This document shows positions 17,875 through 25,395 of a stretch of DNA of 64,000 nt, piece by piece. The position numbers and the translations under genes were made by a program. This DNA is from CAZDBA01 sp965224765. Its GTDB lineage: Bacteria; Planctomycetota; Planctomycetia; Pirellulales; Pirellulaceae. The notes under the pieces were generated by a model that worked only from the letters and a program-made list of their open reading frames with translations, did no database searches and was not told the DNA's origin. Every line of letters begins with the position of its first letter. Positions within the stretch are counted from its first letter, which is position 1. Location of the stretch: assembly GCA_965224765.1 (NCBI GenBank), contig CBDDAC010000012.1, positions 1 to 64,000 of the forward strand, read 5' to 3'.

Positions 17875-19140
17875 ATGAACTTTCGCACACCTAAAGGCAT
17901 GAACCGTCGGCATTTCATTAGCCATCTAGCGGGGGCTTCTGCGTTGACCGGAACCGCATTGGCCATGGGAAGCACCCTTCAAGCGAATGCGACCACCCTA
18001 AAGGAGAATCGAAAGTCAGCCATTTTGCTTTGGATGGGTGGCGGTCCTTCTACCATCGACTTATGGGATCTAAAACCGGGCTCGTCTACCGGGGGCCCGT
18101 TTAAACCTATCGCCACGAACGGCAACATGGAGATCTGTGAACATCTTCCAATGATGGCCCAGCAAATGGACAAGATGTCGATCGTCCGTTCCATGAGTAC
18201 TCGTGAAGCTGACCATATGCGTGGACGGTACTACATGCACACGGGCTACGTTCCCAACCCAAACATCACCCACCCAAGCTACGGATCGGTCATCGCACAC
18301 GAACTGGCGGAGACTCGAAAGGAACTGGAAATCCCTCCTTTCGTTTCCGTAGGTGGCGGAAGTGAAGGTCCTGGATTCTTGGGAATGGCATATGCACCCT
18401 TCAGCGTTAACAGCAATGGCCAGGTTCGCAACCTGAACATGGGAATAGAACCTGATCGTATGACGCAGCGAATGATGGCTCTCAAGATGCTTGAGCAAGG
18501 CTTCATCGACGATAACCGAGGGATTGCCGCAGACGAACATCAAAAGATGCTGGGCAAGACGCTGAACTTGATGACCAGCGAACAAATGACTGCGTTTAAG
18601 GTCGAACAAGAATCAGACGAGATCAAAGAACGTTACGGTGACAACAATTTCGGGCGCGGATGCTTGATGGCCCGACGACTGGTCGAAGCCGGCGTTCCCT
18701 TCATCGAAGTCAATCTGGGCGGCTGGGACAATCACCAGAACATTTTTACAACGCTTCAAAACCAGCGACTCCCTACGATGGACCGGGCCATGAGCGCGCT
18801 CATCGAAGATCTGAACGAACGTGGACTTTACGAAGACACCGCCGTTATCTGGATGGGCGAGTTTGGCCGAACGCCTCGAATCAACGGAAATACCGGCCGT
18901 GACCATTGGGCTCGCAGTTGGAGTACCGTCGTAGGAGGAGCAGGAATCAATCCTGGACTTGCAGTGGGTCAAACCAACGAAGATGGAACCCGGGTTGATG
19001 GCACCTCATACACTTCAGAAGATCTGATGGCGACCGTTTGCAAAGCGATGGGAATCAATCTGTCGACCACGTTTACGAGTCGAAGCGGACGCCCAATGAA
19101 AATCGCCAATGGTGGAAAGGTCATTTCCGACCTCATCTAA
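17875..19140 (+). CDS. DUF1501 twin-arginine-exported protein
   Basis: 421 residues. NRRHFISHLAGASALTGTAL near the N-terminus is a twin-arginine signal, so the folded protein is likely exported by Tat. The body matches DUF1501, a sulfatase/alkaline-phosphatase-like fold: ILLWMGGGPSTIDLWDLKPG, HLPMMAQQMDKMSIVRSMST, NLGGWDNHQ, WMGEFGRTPRINGNTGRDHW. The start ATG at 17875 has AAGAGGCAAG upstream. It pairs with the DUF1549/DUF1553 gene before it. The last codons (IANGGKVISDLI) and the stop are duplicated at 21.9 kb, where the accessory island ends, and the original terminator appears to lie there. Confidence 0.9.
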   Translation: MNFRTPKGMNRRHFISHLAGASALTGTALAMGSTLQANATTLKENRKSAILLWMGGGPSTIDLWDLKPGSSTGGPFKPIATNGNMEICEHLPMMAQQMDKMSIVRSMSTREADHMRGRYYMHTGYVPNPNITHPSYGSVIAHELAETRKELEIPPFVSVGGGSEGPGFLGMAYAPFSVNSNGQVRNLNMGIEPDRMTQRMMALKMLEQGFIDDNRGIAADEHQKMLGKTLNLMTSEQMTAFKVEQESDEIKERYGDNNFGRGCLMARRLVEAGVPFIEVNLGGWDNHQNIFTTLQNQRLPTMDRAMSALIEDLNERGLYEDTAVIWMGEFGRTPRINGNTGRDHWARSWSTVVGGAGINPGLAVGQTNEDGTRVDGTSYTSEDLMATVCKAMGINLSTTFTSRSGRPMKIANGGKVISDLI

Positions 19141-19176
19141 TGGGTCAGACGACCAACGAAACTGGAGGTGGGCAGC
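19099..19176 (+). repeat. left direct repeat of accessory island
   Basis: About 78 bases covering the DUF1501 C-terminal codons, stop and 3' flank (AATCGCCAATGGTGGAAAGG...). They match 21878-21957 at roughly nine of ten positions. Confidence 0.85.
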
Positions 19177-19252
19177 CAGGACGGAGGTCGAAGTCGGTTA
19201 ATTAGTTACCGACCGCGCAGCATGAAGACGGGCAAAAGGAATCGACAACTTC

Positions 19253-19780
19253 CTATGCGTCTTGAGACTTCAATTTTTCGATATGCGACATGAGTTCGTC
19301 CTCATCGGCCAAACCTGTGAAGTAAAAGCAGATCATTTCGTAAGTCCGAAGCCTTGGCTTTTTTCCCGTCCACAAGGCGATCAACATGCAGGCGATAATC
19401 GCGCAATAAGTTTGAATCTCAATGCCATTTTTGTCTTGGCTGAGCAGATGGCGGAAGCCAAGTATCTGCTTGAAAAAGCGGAAGAAGATTTCGATCGCCC
19501 ACCGTTCCGAAAAGATCAGACCGATGACGTCCGCCGGCACATCGAGCAAATTAGTCGCAATTCGCAGAATGCCGTCGCTATCAACGCCGCTGGAGCCGCC
19601 GCGATTCTTTCCACGAGCTGTGTGCGGGTTGGTGCGAATGCAAATAATTCGCACTGGATGATTGAAGTTGGAACCTTTGGAGAACTCTACGATTTCATCA
19701 CTGATGATTTCATTCAGTTCGGCGCTGTCGTTGCGGTAGTTCTCTTTCACCACCGTGTAAACACTGTTGTCGCGCACCAA
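19253..19780 (-). pseudogene. IS4-type transposase, C-terminal fragment
   Basis: About 175 residues correspond to the C-terminal part of an IS4/DDE transposase. The segment FSERWAIEIFFRFFKQILGF has the family pattern with the catalytic glutamate (RWAIEIFFRFFK), and the tail contains IALWTGKKPRL. The N-terminal half with the first two catalytic aspartates is missing. The upstream end runs directly into the nuclease-toxin gene within CAGTTGGTGCGCGACAAC near 19780, so the fragment truncated that gene. It is not capable of transposition on its own. Confidence 0.8.
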
Positions 19781-20159
19781 CTGACAGTGGCCGGATGTGG
19801 TCAACGTCGTAACCGGGTGGTGTCTTGCCTTTCTGCAACCATTGCTTCATCAAGCTCGGTGTATTGGCATCGTTCGCAAGGCCTTTCAGATAGTTGCTTC
19901 GTGCTGCGGCATTGCGCGTCGCGCCGGTTACGATCCCGTTTGCCTGCTTGTAAGCGTTCCACGCTGCGGACGCCTCAGCGCGAGACGCGAACTGTCCGGC
20001 AGTTCCAAATTGGAATTGGTTCCAAGTTCTGAAGCCTCCACCCTTTGGGGCAGTAAGTAAATCGCCTGCGGCGACAGACCCCGACCCAACCACCGAAAGG
20101 AAGCTGAAAAGAATGGCCAAAAACAGCCGACTGTTTGTTGTGTTTCTCAAGAAGTTCAA
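19780..20159 (-). pseudogene. truncated secreted HNH-type nuclease toxin
   Basis: Begins at TTG with a signal-peptide-like N-terminus (SRLFLAILFSFLSVVGSGSV), followed by an alanine-rich linker and an HNH/GH-E-like core: KTPPGYDVDHIRPLSVG. The D-H-I-x-P-L-S motif is the start of a nuclease fold found in contact-dependent and polymorphic toxins. The rest of the domain (normally GG...N...) is replaced by transposase sequence, so the product is presumed inactive. A diverged copy of the same leader lies at 20785-21012. Confidence 0.6.
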
Positions 20160-20219
20160 GGTGCCGTCGTAGTCACTTTCGCGTCAGTTAAGAGCCTGTC
20201 GTAGTCGAAGTCTTGTAAT

Positions 20220-20534
20220 CTACTTTAGGGAAGCAAGTTGCGTGTCGCTTTCTTCAATCGCACGTTCAACGATTCCGCGATCGTGCACCCCATAGTCCCA
20301 CGGAAATATTGAGTGGGTTCCGTCGCGGAAAGACCAATAGTCACAGCTGAAGCGCCCACCCAGACCGTCAAATGCAAATAGAACGCTGAAAAAATCTTCG
20401 TCAAAATTGAAGCCTCGAATTTCCGGATCATCCATTTCTGTAACATGAGCGACCACGTCGTCGTCGCCCAATGTCAATGTGACCGAAAACTGAGCTGTTG
20501 AAACTTGTTCAATCGAATTTATCTTAATTTTCAT
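20220..20534 (-). CDS. small acidic protein, candidate immunity protein
   Basis: 104 residues, no signal peptide, strongly acidic and beta-rich (INSIEQVSTAQFSVTLTLGD; FAFDGLGGRFSCDYWSF). No family was recognised. Its size, acidity and place between two toxin-like genes on the same strand suit an immunity protein, but this is inference from context. The ATG is at 20532-20534 with only a weak ribosome site. Confidence 0.5.
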   Translation of the reverse strand: MKIKINSIEQVSTAQFSVTLTLGDDDVVAHVTEMDDPEIRGFNFDEDFFSVLFAFDGLGGRFSCDYWSFRDGTHSIFPWDYGVHDRGIVERAIEESDTQLASLK

Positions 20535-20784
20535 TTATCACCGGTAAATTGAATTTCCAGACCATAGTTTCATGAAATCATCCCACTCCATCAGAATGAG
20601 TCTAATCGGTGATTGCGAAGTGGGTGGTTGTCTCATCAAGACGAAGGCTGTACCGATGATCAGAATGTCAGCGCAGAATGGGGCCATCGGCTGTTTGTAA
20701 AGCCTTTATCGGTGATCGCGAAGTAAGTGGTTGTTTACCGATCGACGTTTCAGTTGTTTTGATTGACCATGGCAAAATCACCGT

Positions 20785-21012
20785 TCAACTGGCAACATGC
20801 GAAGATTGGGTGTCCCTTTTTGCTGTTTTTGCTGCACCGTTCAACTGGCAACATGCGAAGATTGGGTAGTGTCTTTTTGCTGTCCCTTCCCTTTTTGCTG
20901 TGTCCCTTTTTGCTGTGCCTATGGCGACAGACTTCAAGACTACCACCGAAAGGAGGCTGAATAAAACGACCAGAAACAGCCGACTGCTCGTTGTGTATTT
21001 CGTAAAGTTCAA
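20785..21012 (-). pseudogene. degenerate copy of the toxin leader
   Basis: The first ~35 codons (LNFTKYTTSSRLFLVVLFSL and on) are a recognisable duplicate of the signal peptide of the nuclease toxin at 20159. After them the frame runs into a low-complexity stretch repeating AAAGGGACA-like words (GTAKRDTAKREGTAKR) rather than a toxin domain. It appears to be the remnant of a second toxin cassette. Confidence 0.55.
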
Positions 21013-21046
21013 TGTGTGGTCGTAGTCGCCTCCTGTGGAATCGTAG

Positions 21047-21454
21047 TCATACTTCCAGCCCCGCAAACAGCGATTCCAACCTCGTTAGTCGCTCTCCATA
21101 ACGCTCGATATCCTGCTCTTGCTCGATTCTCTGCTTTGCAGCTTCAATCTGCTGGCACAAGCACAGTACGCGAAACTCGCTGACCGAGAGGCCTTCGGAC
21201 TTTGCTGCGTCGGCCACGATGTCGTTGTACGGGTGGTCGTCGAAGTCATCCGAAGCGCAAGTGCTGTGGATATCCTCACAGCAGCCAAGGCACATGTACC
21301 TTTGCGGAGACGACTTCACGGGCACCGGAACCCAATTTATGTCGTCGTCACCCTCGATCGGGCTCTCTGATTTGCAGTACGGGCAGACCGAATTACCGCC
21401 GAGGATGTCGATTACTTTTGGGCCAGAAACTGGATATGGTCTAATGTGTTTCAT
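21047..21454 (-). CDS. candidate immunity protein with zinc-finger-like cysteines
   Basis: 135 residues starting at MKHIRPYPVSG. The N-terminal half has CPYC (near residue 23) and CLGCC (near residue 55), spaced as a possible metal-binding ribbon; the C-terminal half is a predicted coiled coil (CQQIEAAKQRIEQEQDIERY). The start lies immediately after the stop of the toxin-like gene at 21457, the usual toxin-immunity order. No family was recognised, so the immunity role is inferred from position. Confidence 0.5.
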   Translation of the reverse strand: MKHIRPYPVSGPKVIDILGGNSVCPYCKSESPIEGDDDINWVPVPVKSSPQRYMCLGCCEDIHSTCASDDFDDHPYNDIVADAAKSEGLSVSEFRVLCLCQQIEAAKQRIEQEQDIERYGERLTRLESLFAGLEV

Positions 21455-21456
21455 TG

Positions 21457-21915
21457 TCACTTCCACGGGGTCAATGTTACGAGACGACCAGTTTTGGGAT
21501 TAACAATGATTGCCATGCCATTGTGAACGATTGCGAGTAAGCCATCGTCCGCATCCAGTATCGACCCTTTTCTAAATATCGTTTCAAGGTCTTTGAAGCT
21601 CTTGATGCCCAGTGCGTCAGTACGAACGTCTTTTAGTCGCTTGATAAAGTGGTTGGTTGGCGTGAACTGCGTTCCCTTGAATGCCTTCGTAATTTCCGCA
21701 TGAGTGGCACTTCGCAGTCCATCTATTCGTACTGCCCCTTTGAACTTGAACGTTTCCAGTCCGTTCAGTAATCCCTTTGGGGCAAGATCAGCGAGATCAT
21801 CAACTCGCTTGGTTATCTGGCGGAACACCCATTTTCCACCAACCTTGACCAAAACACCAGCCGCAAAACCGGCAGCTGAAATCGCCAATGGTGGAAAGGT
21901 CATTTCGGACCTCAT
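21457..21915 (-). CDS. toxin C-terminal-domain-like protein
   Basis: Up to 152 residues. The C-terminal ~70 residues (NHFIKRLKDVRTDALGIKSF ... LLAIVHNGMAIIVNPKTG, then RLVTLTPWK) resemble the small RNase-like tips of polymorphic toxins of the BECR/colicin-like type, with His, Arg and Thr residues typical of that fold; this is judged by pattern only. The N-terminus carries a hydrophobic stretch (LAISAAGFAAGVLV). The first residues are encoded by the right direct repeat, so the original delivery domain appears to have been lost. It may be an orphan cassette. Confidence 0.5.
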   Translation of the reverse strand: MRSEMTFPPLAISAAGFAAGVLVKVGGKWVFRQITKRVDDLADLAPKGLLNGLETFKFKGAVRIDGLRSATHAEITKAFKGTQFTPTNHFIKRLKDVRTDALGIKSFKDLETIFRKGSILDADDGLLAIVHNGMAIIVNPKTGRLVTLTPWK

Positions 21916-21957
21916 CTAATGGGGTCAGAAAACCAACGAAACCGGGGGTGGGCATTG
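21878..21957 (+). repeat. right direct repeat of accessory island
   Basis: A second copy of the DUF1501 3' end, stop and flank, about 90% like 19099-19176. Unlike the left copy it continues into an intact terminator. Confidence 0.85.
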
Positions 21958-21971
21958 CTCACCCTTTTTTT
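21946..21971 (+). terminator. intrinsic terminator, presumably of the DUF1501 operon
   Basis: Stem GGGTGGGC/GCTCACCC (one G-T pair), 3-base loop, then seven T. Its original partner is likely the DUF1501 gene now 2.8 kb upstream. Confidence 0.75.
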
Positions 21972-22189
21972 GTGCCTCAATTCTTGGCGGTCGAGGACTC
22001 ACGTCCTCCGTCAGAGCCCGTCTTTTCCCCTGGGGAACCTGCTCTGCTATTGCTATCACTCAACTGCTATGGCGAGAAAAACGGCTCGGGCTTATCATCC
22101 GGCTGTATCCCTCGAAAAGTTGTGCTGTTAGCGACCGTATACCGCGACAACGACCTTCGAAACTGAACTCAGGAAAGGACGCCTGGCCG

Positions 22190-23269
22190 ATGCCCCAACT
22201 CAGTCAGCTTGCCGAAATAGTAAATGGAACACTTTGTGGTGAACACGATCCGCAAATCACCGACGCAAAGACGATCGTGCGCGCATCAAATACCGATGTC
22301 ACCTTCGTCAACGATGCATCGAACTTCGAATCGTTCCTGAATAGCCTCTCTCCGGCCGCCTTCGTTTCGGGGAACGTTCTATCGGAACTCCAGCAAAAGA
22401 GCCTGCCTCCGCATTCCAAGACTCTCGTTAAAGTCGAGAGCGCCGAAGCCGCTTTTGCTCAAATTGTAAAACAGTTTCGTAACGCAACTCAACGAACACG
22501 AATGGGAATCAGTCACGCAGCGAATGTCAGCCCCTCCGCTGAAATTGCAGAGGACGTCGACGTCTACCCCGGTGCGTTTATTGGTGACCGAGTCAAAGTC
22601 GGCAGTGGCACGACCATTTTCCCTGGCGTTTGCATTTTAGAGAACTGCCAAATTGGCTCGAACGTCCGAATCTACCCAAACGCCGTCCTCTACGAAAACA
22701 CCAGGATCGGCGATGACTCAGTGATCCACGCCGGAGCAATCCTCGGCGCATTCGGCTTTGGCTACAAATCAAGCGGGGACGGACACAAACTTTCCGCCCA
22801 ATTAGGCAACGTTGAAATCGGAGTCGCGGTTGAAATCGGTGCCAACACCACGGTCGACCGTGGAACCTTTGATTCAACGACGATTGGCGACGGATCAAAA
22901 CTAGACAACCTCGTCATGGTTGCTCACAACTGCGAAATTGGAAAACACAATTTGCTTTGCTCTCAAGTGGGTATCGCAGGCAGCTGTACTACCGGAGACT
23001 TTGTGGTGATGGCGGGACAAGTCGGAATTGGCGACCATCTCAACATTGGTGACAAAGCCATCTTGATGGCCAAGTCTGGTGTAATGCATAACATCCCAGC
23101 CGACAAAACTTACCTGGGCATTCCGGCGGTACCGGTCCGGGATCAACTCCAGATTTTTGCGATCAACGCAAAGCTTCCTGAACTGCGCAAATCGGTCAAA
23201 CGATTGGCAAAACGAATGGATCGACTGGACGAGAAGTCCCAACTTGATGAGAAAAAAGAAGCCGCTTAG
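22190..23269 (+). CDS. lpxD: UDP-3-O-acylglucosamine N-acyltransferase
   Basis: 359 residues. LpxD adds the N-linked acyl chain in the third step of lipid A synthesis in the cytoplasm. The N-terminal uridine-binding domain (about 1-105) precedes a left-handed beta-helix of hexapeptide repeats (NVSPSAEIAEDVDVYPGAFI onward). The catalytic histidine is in VMVAHNCEIG at residue 246, with the LpxD-typical TTVDRGTFDSTTIG before it and GIAGSCTTGDFVVMAGQVGI after. The C-terminal helix is charged. lpxI follows after about 100 bases, so both belong to outer-membrane lipid synthesis. Confidence 0.93.
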   Translation: MPQLSQLAEIVNGTLCGEHDPQITDAKTIVRASNTDVTFVNDASNFESFLNSLSPAAFVSGNVLSELQQKSLPPHSKTLVKVESAEAAFAQIVKQFRNATQRTRMGISHAANVSPSAEIAEDVDVYPGAFIGDRVKVGSGTTIFPGVCILENCQIGSNVRIYPNAVLYENTRIGDDSVIHAGAILGAFGFGYKSSGDGHKLSAQLGNVEIGVAVEIGANTTVDRGTFDSTTIGDGSKLDNLVMVAHNCEIGKHNLLCSQVGIAGSCTTGDFVVMAGQVGIGDHLNIGDKAILMAKSGVMHNIPADKTYLGIPAVPVRDQLQIFAINAKLPELRKSVKRLAKRMDRLDEKSQLDEKKEAA

Positions 23270-23371
23270 TGCGATGGTGTTTGGATGCCATGCCTCGGTA
23301 ATCTCAAAACCAGACACCCAAAACCTTGACTTGAATTGACCATCCATGAAATTCGTTTTTGCGTTCCATTG

Positions 23372-24244
23372 ATGACCAACAACCAAATCCAACCTGAAAA
23401 GATCGGGATGATTGCCGGTTGGGGCCGGTTCCCAATTCATGTCGCAGCCACGTTAACGGCTCAGGGACATCAAGTTTATTGCTTGGGTGTACACGGTCAT
23501 GCTGACCCTAGCCTTGCTGACATTTGCCACGAGTTTCATTGGACCGGCATGGCCAGAATGGGAAGCCAGGCACGCTATTTTCGCAAACGGGGCATTGCGA
23601 CCGCCACACTGGCGGGAAAGATATTCAAAACCAAGATCTTTGAACGGTTCGCCCTACTCAGACACTTTCCTGACCTAACGTTCTGGCGTTTCTTTTATCC
23701 GATATTCGTTTCGCGTTCGAAGGATCGTCGCGACGATACACTACTCCTGACTGTCACCCAGTTGTTTCAAAGCTTTGGAGTCACCATGATGCCAGCGACT
23801 GATTTCTCACCAGAGCTACTGGTCAACGAAGGCACACTCGTTGGTCGCATCACGGATAAGCAACGCAAAGACATCGAGTTCGGGTGGCAGATTGCCAAAC
23901 AAATGGGTGGCCTGGATGTAGGGCAAAGCGTGGTTGTGAAGGACTGCGCTGTTCTTTCCGTCGAAGCTGTCGAGGGGACGGACGAATGTATCCGGCGTGC
24001 CGGAACCCTTTGCAAGTCAGGTGGATTTTCCGTTGTCAAAGTTGCCAAACCCAAACAGGATATGCGATTTGATGTCCCCACGATCGGTACGGGCACAATC
24101 GAAACCATCCATCGATCTGGAGGGAAAGTCCTCGCTATCGAAGCCGGAAAAACGATTGTGCTTGATCAACAGCAGGTCTGCGAAAAGGCGAAACAGCTGG
24201 GGATTTCAGTCATCGCCCTGCATCATGAAAATGTACAGCAATAG
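23372..24244 (+). CDS. lpxI: UDP-2,3-diacylglucosamine pyrophosphatase LpxI
   Basis: 290 residues of the LpxI (DUF1009) family, which hydrolyses UDP-2,3-diacylglucosamine to lipid X and UMP as the alternative to LpxH. Recognisable blocks: IGMIAGWGRFPIHVA, GMARMGSQARYFRKRGI, DDTLLLTVTQLFQSFG, VVVKDCAVLSVEAVEGTDEC and RFDVPTIGTGTIETI. The ATG at 23372 gives the canonical N-terminus; a TTG 12 codons upstream is less likely. It follows lpxD. Both lipid A genes look intact, in contrast to the frameshifted genes elsewhere. Confidence 0.92.
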   Translation: MTNNQIQPEKIGMIAGWGRFPIHVAATLTAQGHQVYCLGVHGHADPSLADICHEFHWTGMARMGSQARYFRKRGIATATLAGKIFKTKIFERFALLRHFPDLTFWRFFYPIFVSRSKDRRDDTLLLTVTQLFQSFGVTMMPATDFSPELLVNEGTLVGRITDKQRKDIEFGWQIAKQMGGLDVGQSVVVKDCAVLSVEAVEGTDECIRRAGTLCKSGGFSVVKVAKPKQDMRFDVPTIGTGTIETIHRSGGKVLAIEAGKTIVLDQQQVCEKAKQLGISVIALHHENVQQ

Positions 24245-24264
24245 AACCCGTTACAAAAAACGGC

Positions 24265-24612
24265 CTATTCGCTTTTTGCACGCCCAACAATGGTTCCGAG
24301 ACTCTTGTTGAATTGACCTCGGGTCATCACTTCGGTGAATCCCAATCCCTTGGCCTTTTCCATGGTGTCAACGTTAACGTGCTGAACGTACACAATGGTT
24401 GGCGTTCCGTTCTCCGCAATGATCTCAGACAACTTGTCCATGTCCATTCCGCCGGCCTGAAGATCGGCAAGACATAACTGAAAGGAGTTCTGAGATAGTT
24501 CATCAAGTGCCTGGGGAAAGGAGCTGGCAAATCGTATATCTACTCCCTGCGAACTCGCGTGTGACCTCGCGGTCGAAGACATCATCAGGTCGTTGGTGAT
24601 ATGAAGAATCAT
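24265..24612 (-). CDS. orphan receiver-like protein
   Basis: About 115 residues with the alternating alpha/beta pattern of a response-regulator receiver domain and no output domain. The likely phospho-acceptor aspartate is in LCLADLQAGGMD. The acidic pair of the first strand (ILHITND) and the conserved Lys after the fifth strand (TEVMTRG) are altered, so it may be a pseudo-receiver. The ATG at 24610-24612 is preferred. It sits 18 bases after the P-II gene on the same strand and is probably co-transcribed with it. Confidence 0.6.
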   Translation of the reverse strand: MILHITNDLMMSSTARSHASSQGVDIRFASSFPQALDELSQNSFQLCLADLQAGGMDMDKLSEIIAENGTPTIVYVQHVNVDTMEKAKGLGFTEVMTRGQFNKSLGTIVGRAKSE

Positions 24613-24630
24613 TAGGCAATTTCCCAACAC

Positions 24631-24969
24631 TCAAAGAGTGCCTGGGCCTTTCTCGGTTGGATAAAACTCAACGGCCTCAGCCATGGTAAACACGAAAATT
24701 TTCCCATCGCCGTCATCGCCTGTCTTTCCGACCTGTTCAATGATTTCAACTGTTCGATCAAGGAAGTCGTCGTTAACAGCAAGCTCCAATGTGATTTTTC
24801 GCAAGATCTCAGTTCGGTATTCCACCCCTCGATAGATTGGAATTCGTCCGGTATGCCTTGCAAATTCCTGAGAATCACAAATCGTAATCCGCTGGACTCC
24901 CGCTTCGTAAAGCGCCTCGCGAATCGCTCTCAGGCGAGTCGGTTGAATCACAGCGACGACCAATTTCAT
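24631..24969 (-). CDS. P-II family nitrogen regulatory protein
   Basis: 112 residues, the normal P-II length. These trimeric proteins bind ATP, ADP and 2-oxoglutarate and control nitrogen targets. The T-loop GRIPIYRGVEYRTE has Tyr at residue 51, the site uridylylated in GlnB/GlnK. The B-loop region is TGDDGDGKIFVF, matching the family TG-x-x-GDGKIFV. The start at 24969 gives MKLVVAVIQP. No glnD, amtB or glnA is next to it; its partner here is a receiver-like protein. Confidence 0.9.
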   Translation of the reverse strand: MKLVVAVIQPTRLRAIREALYEAGVQRITICDSQEFARHTGRIPIYRGVEYRTEILRKITLELAVNDDFLDRTVEIIEQVGKTGDDGDGKIFVFTMAEAVEFYPTEKGPGTL

Positions 24970-24987
24970 TTCAATTCTCACCATCAT

Positions 24988-25395
24988 TTATTGAGTCAAA
25001 GACCACTATCAACGATTGTCGCGAAATAGGCAAGACGCCACCCCCAACCCCGAAAACTCGCCTTCCGGAATCAATCCTGCTTCGATTCATGCCGAATCGG
25101 TCGCAAGACATCAGTGATTCGATGAATCGAATTGCAACTTCCAAATCTGTGAGAAATACCGTCTACGTTCGACATGGCTCGGCAAAAGATTCTCGCCGAA
25201 CCTCGCCAAACCGAACTTACGTCTTACAGACCCGACACCCATTACAACCCGTTTCGACACTCTGCCTTTTCTGCTCGTTATGGGCAGAAAAAACCAGACA
25301 CGTTACCAAAGCGCGTGCTACCCTTTCGCACGAATTTGAATTATGCGCCAAAAAACGACCCGTCCCCTCGGATCGGCGCATTTGGTTGACAATGG
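24988..25395. other. intergenic region without recognised features
   Basis: About 400 bases between divergent genes. Long overlapping open frames are present but lack family resemblance and continue as antisense or off-frame shadows into the lipoprotein gene. Confidence 0.4.

Noticed and set aside
19262..20032. Plus-strand frame of 256 codons
   Set aside because: It is antisense to the transposase fragment and nuclease toxin, which show real motifs.
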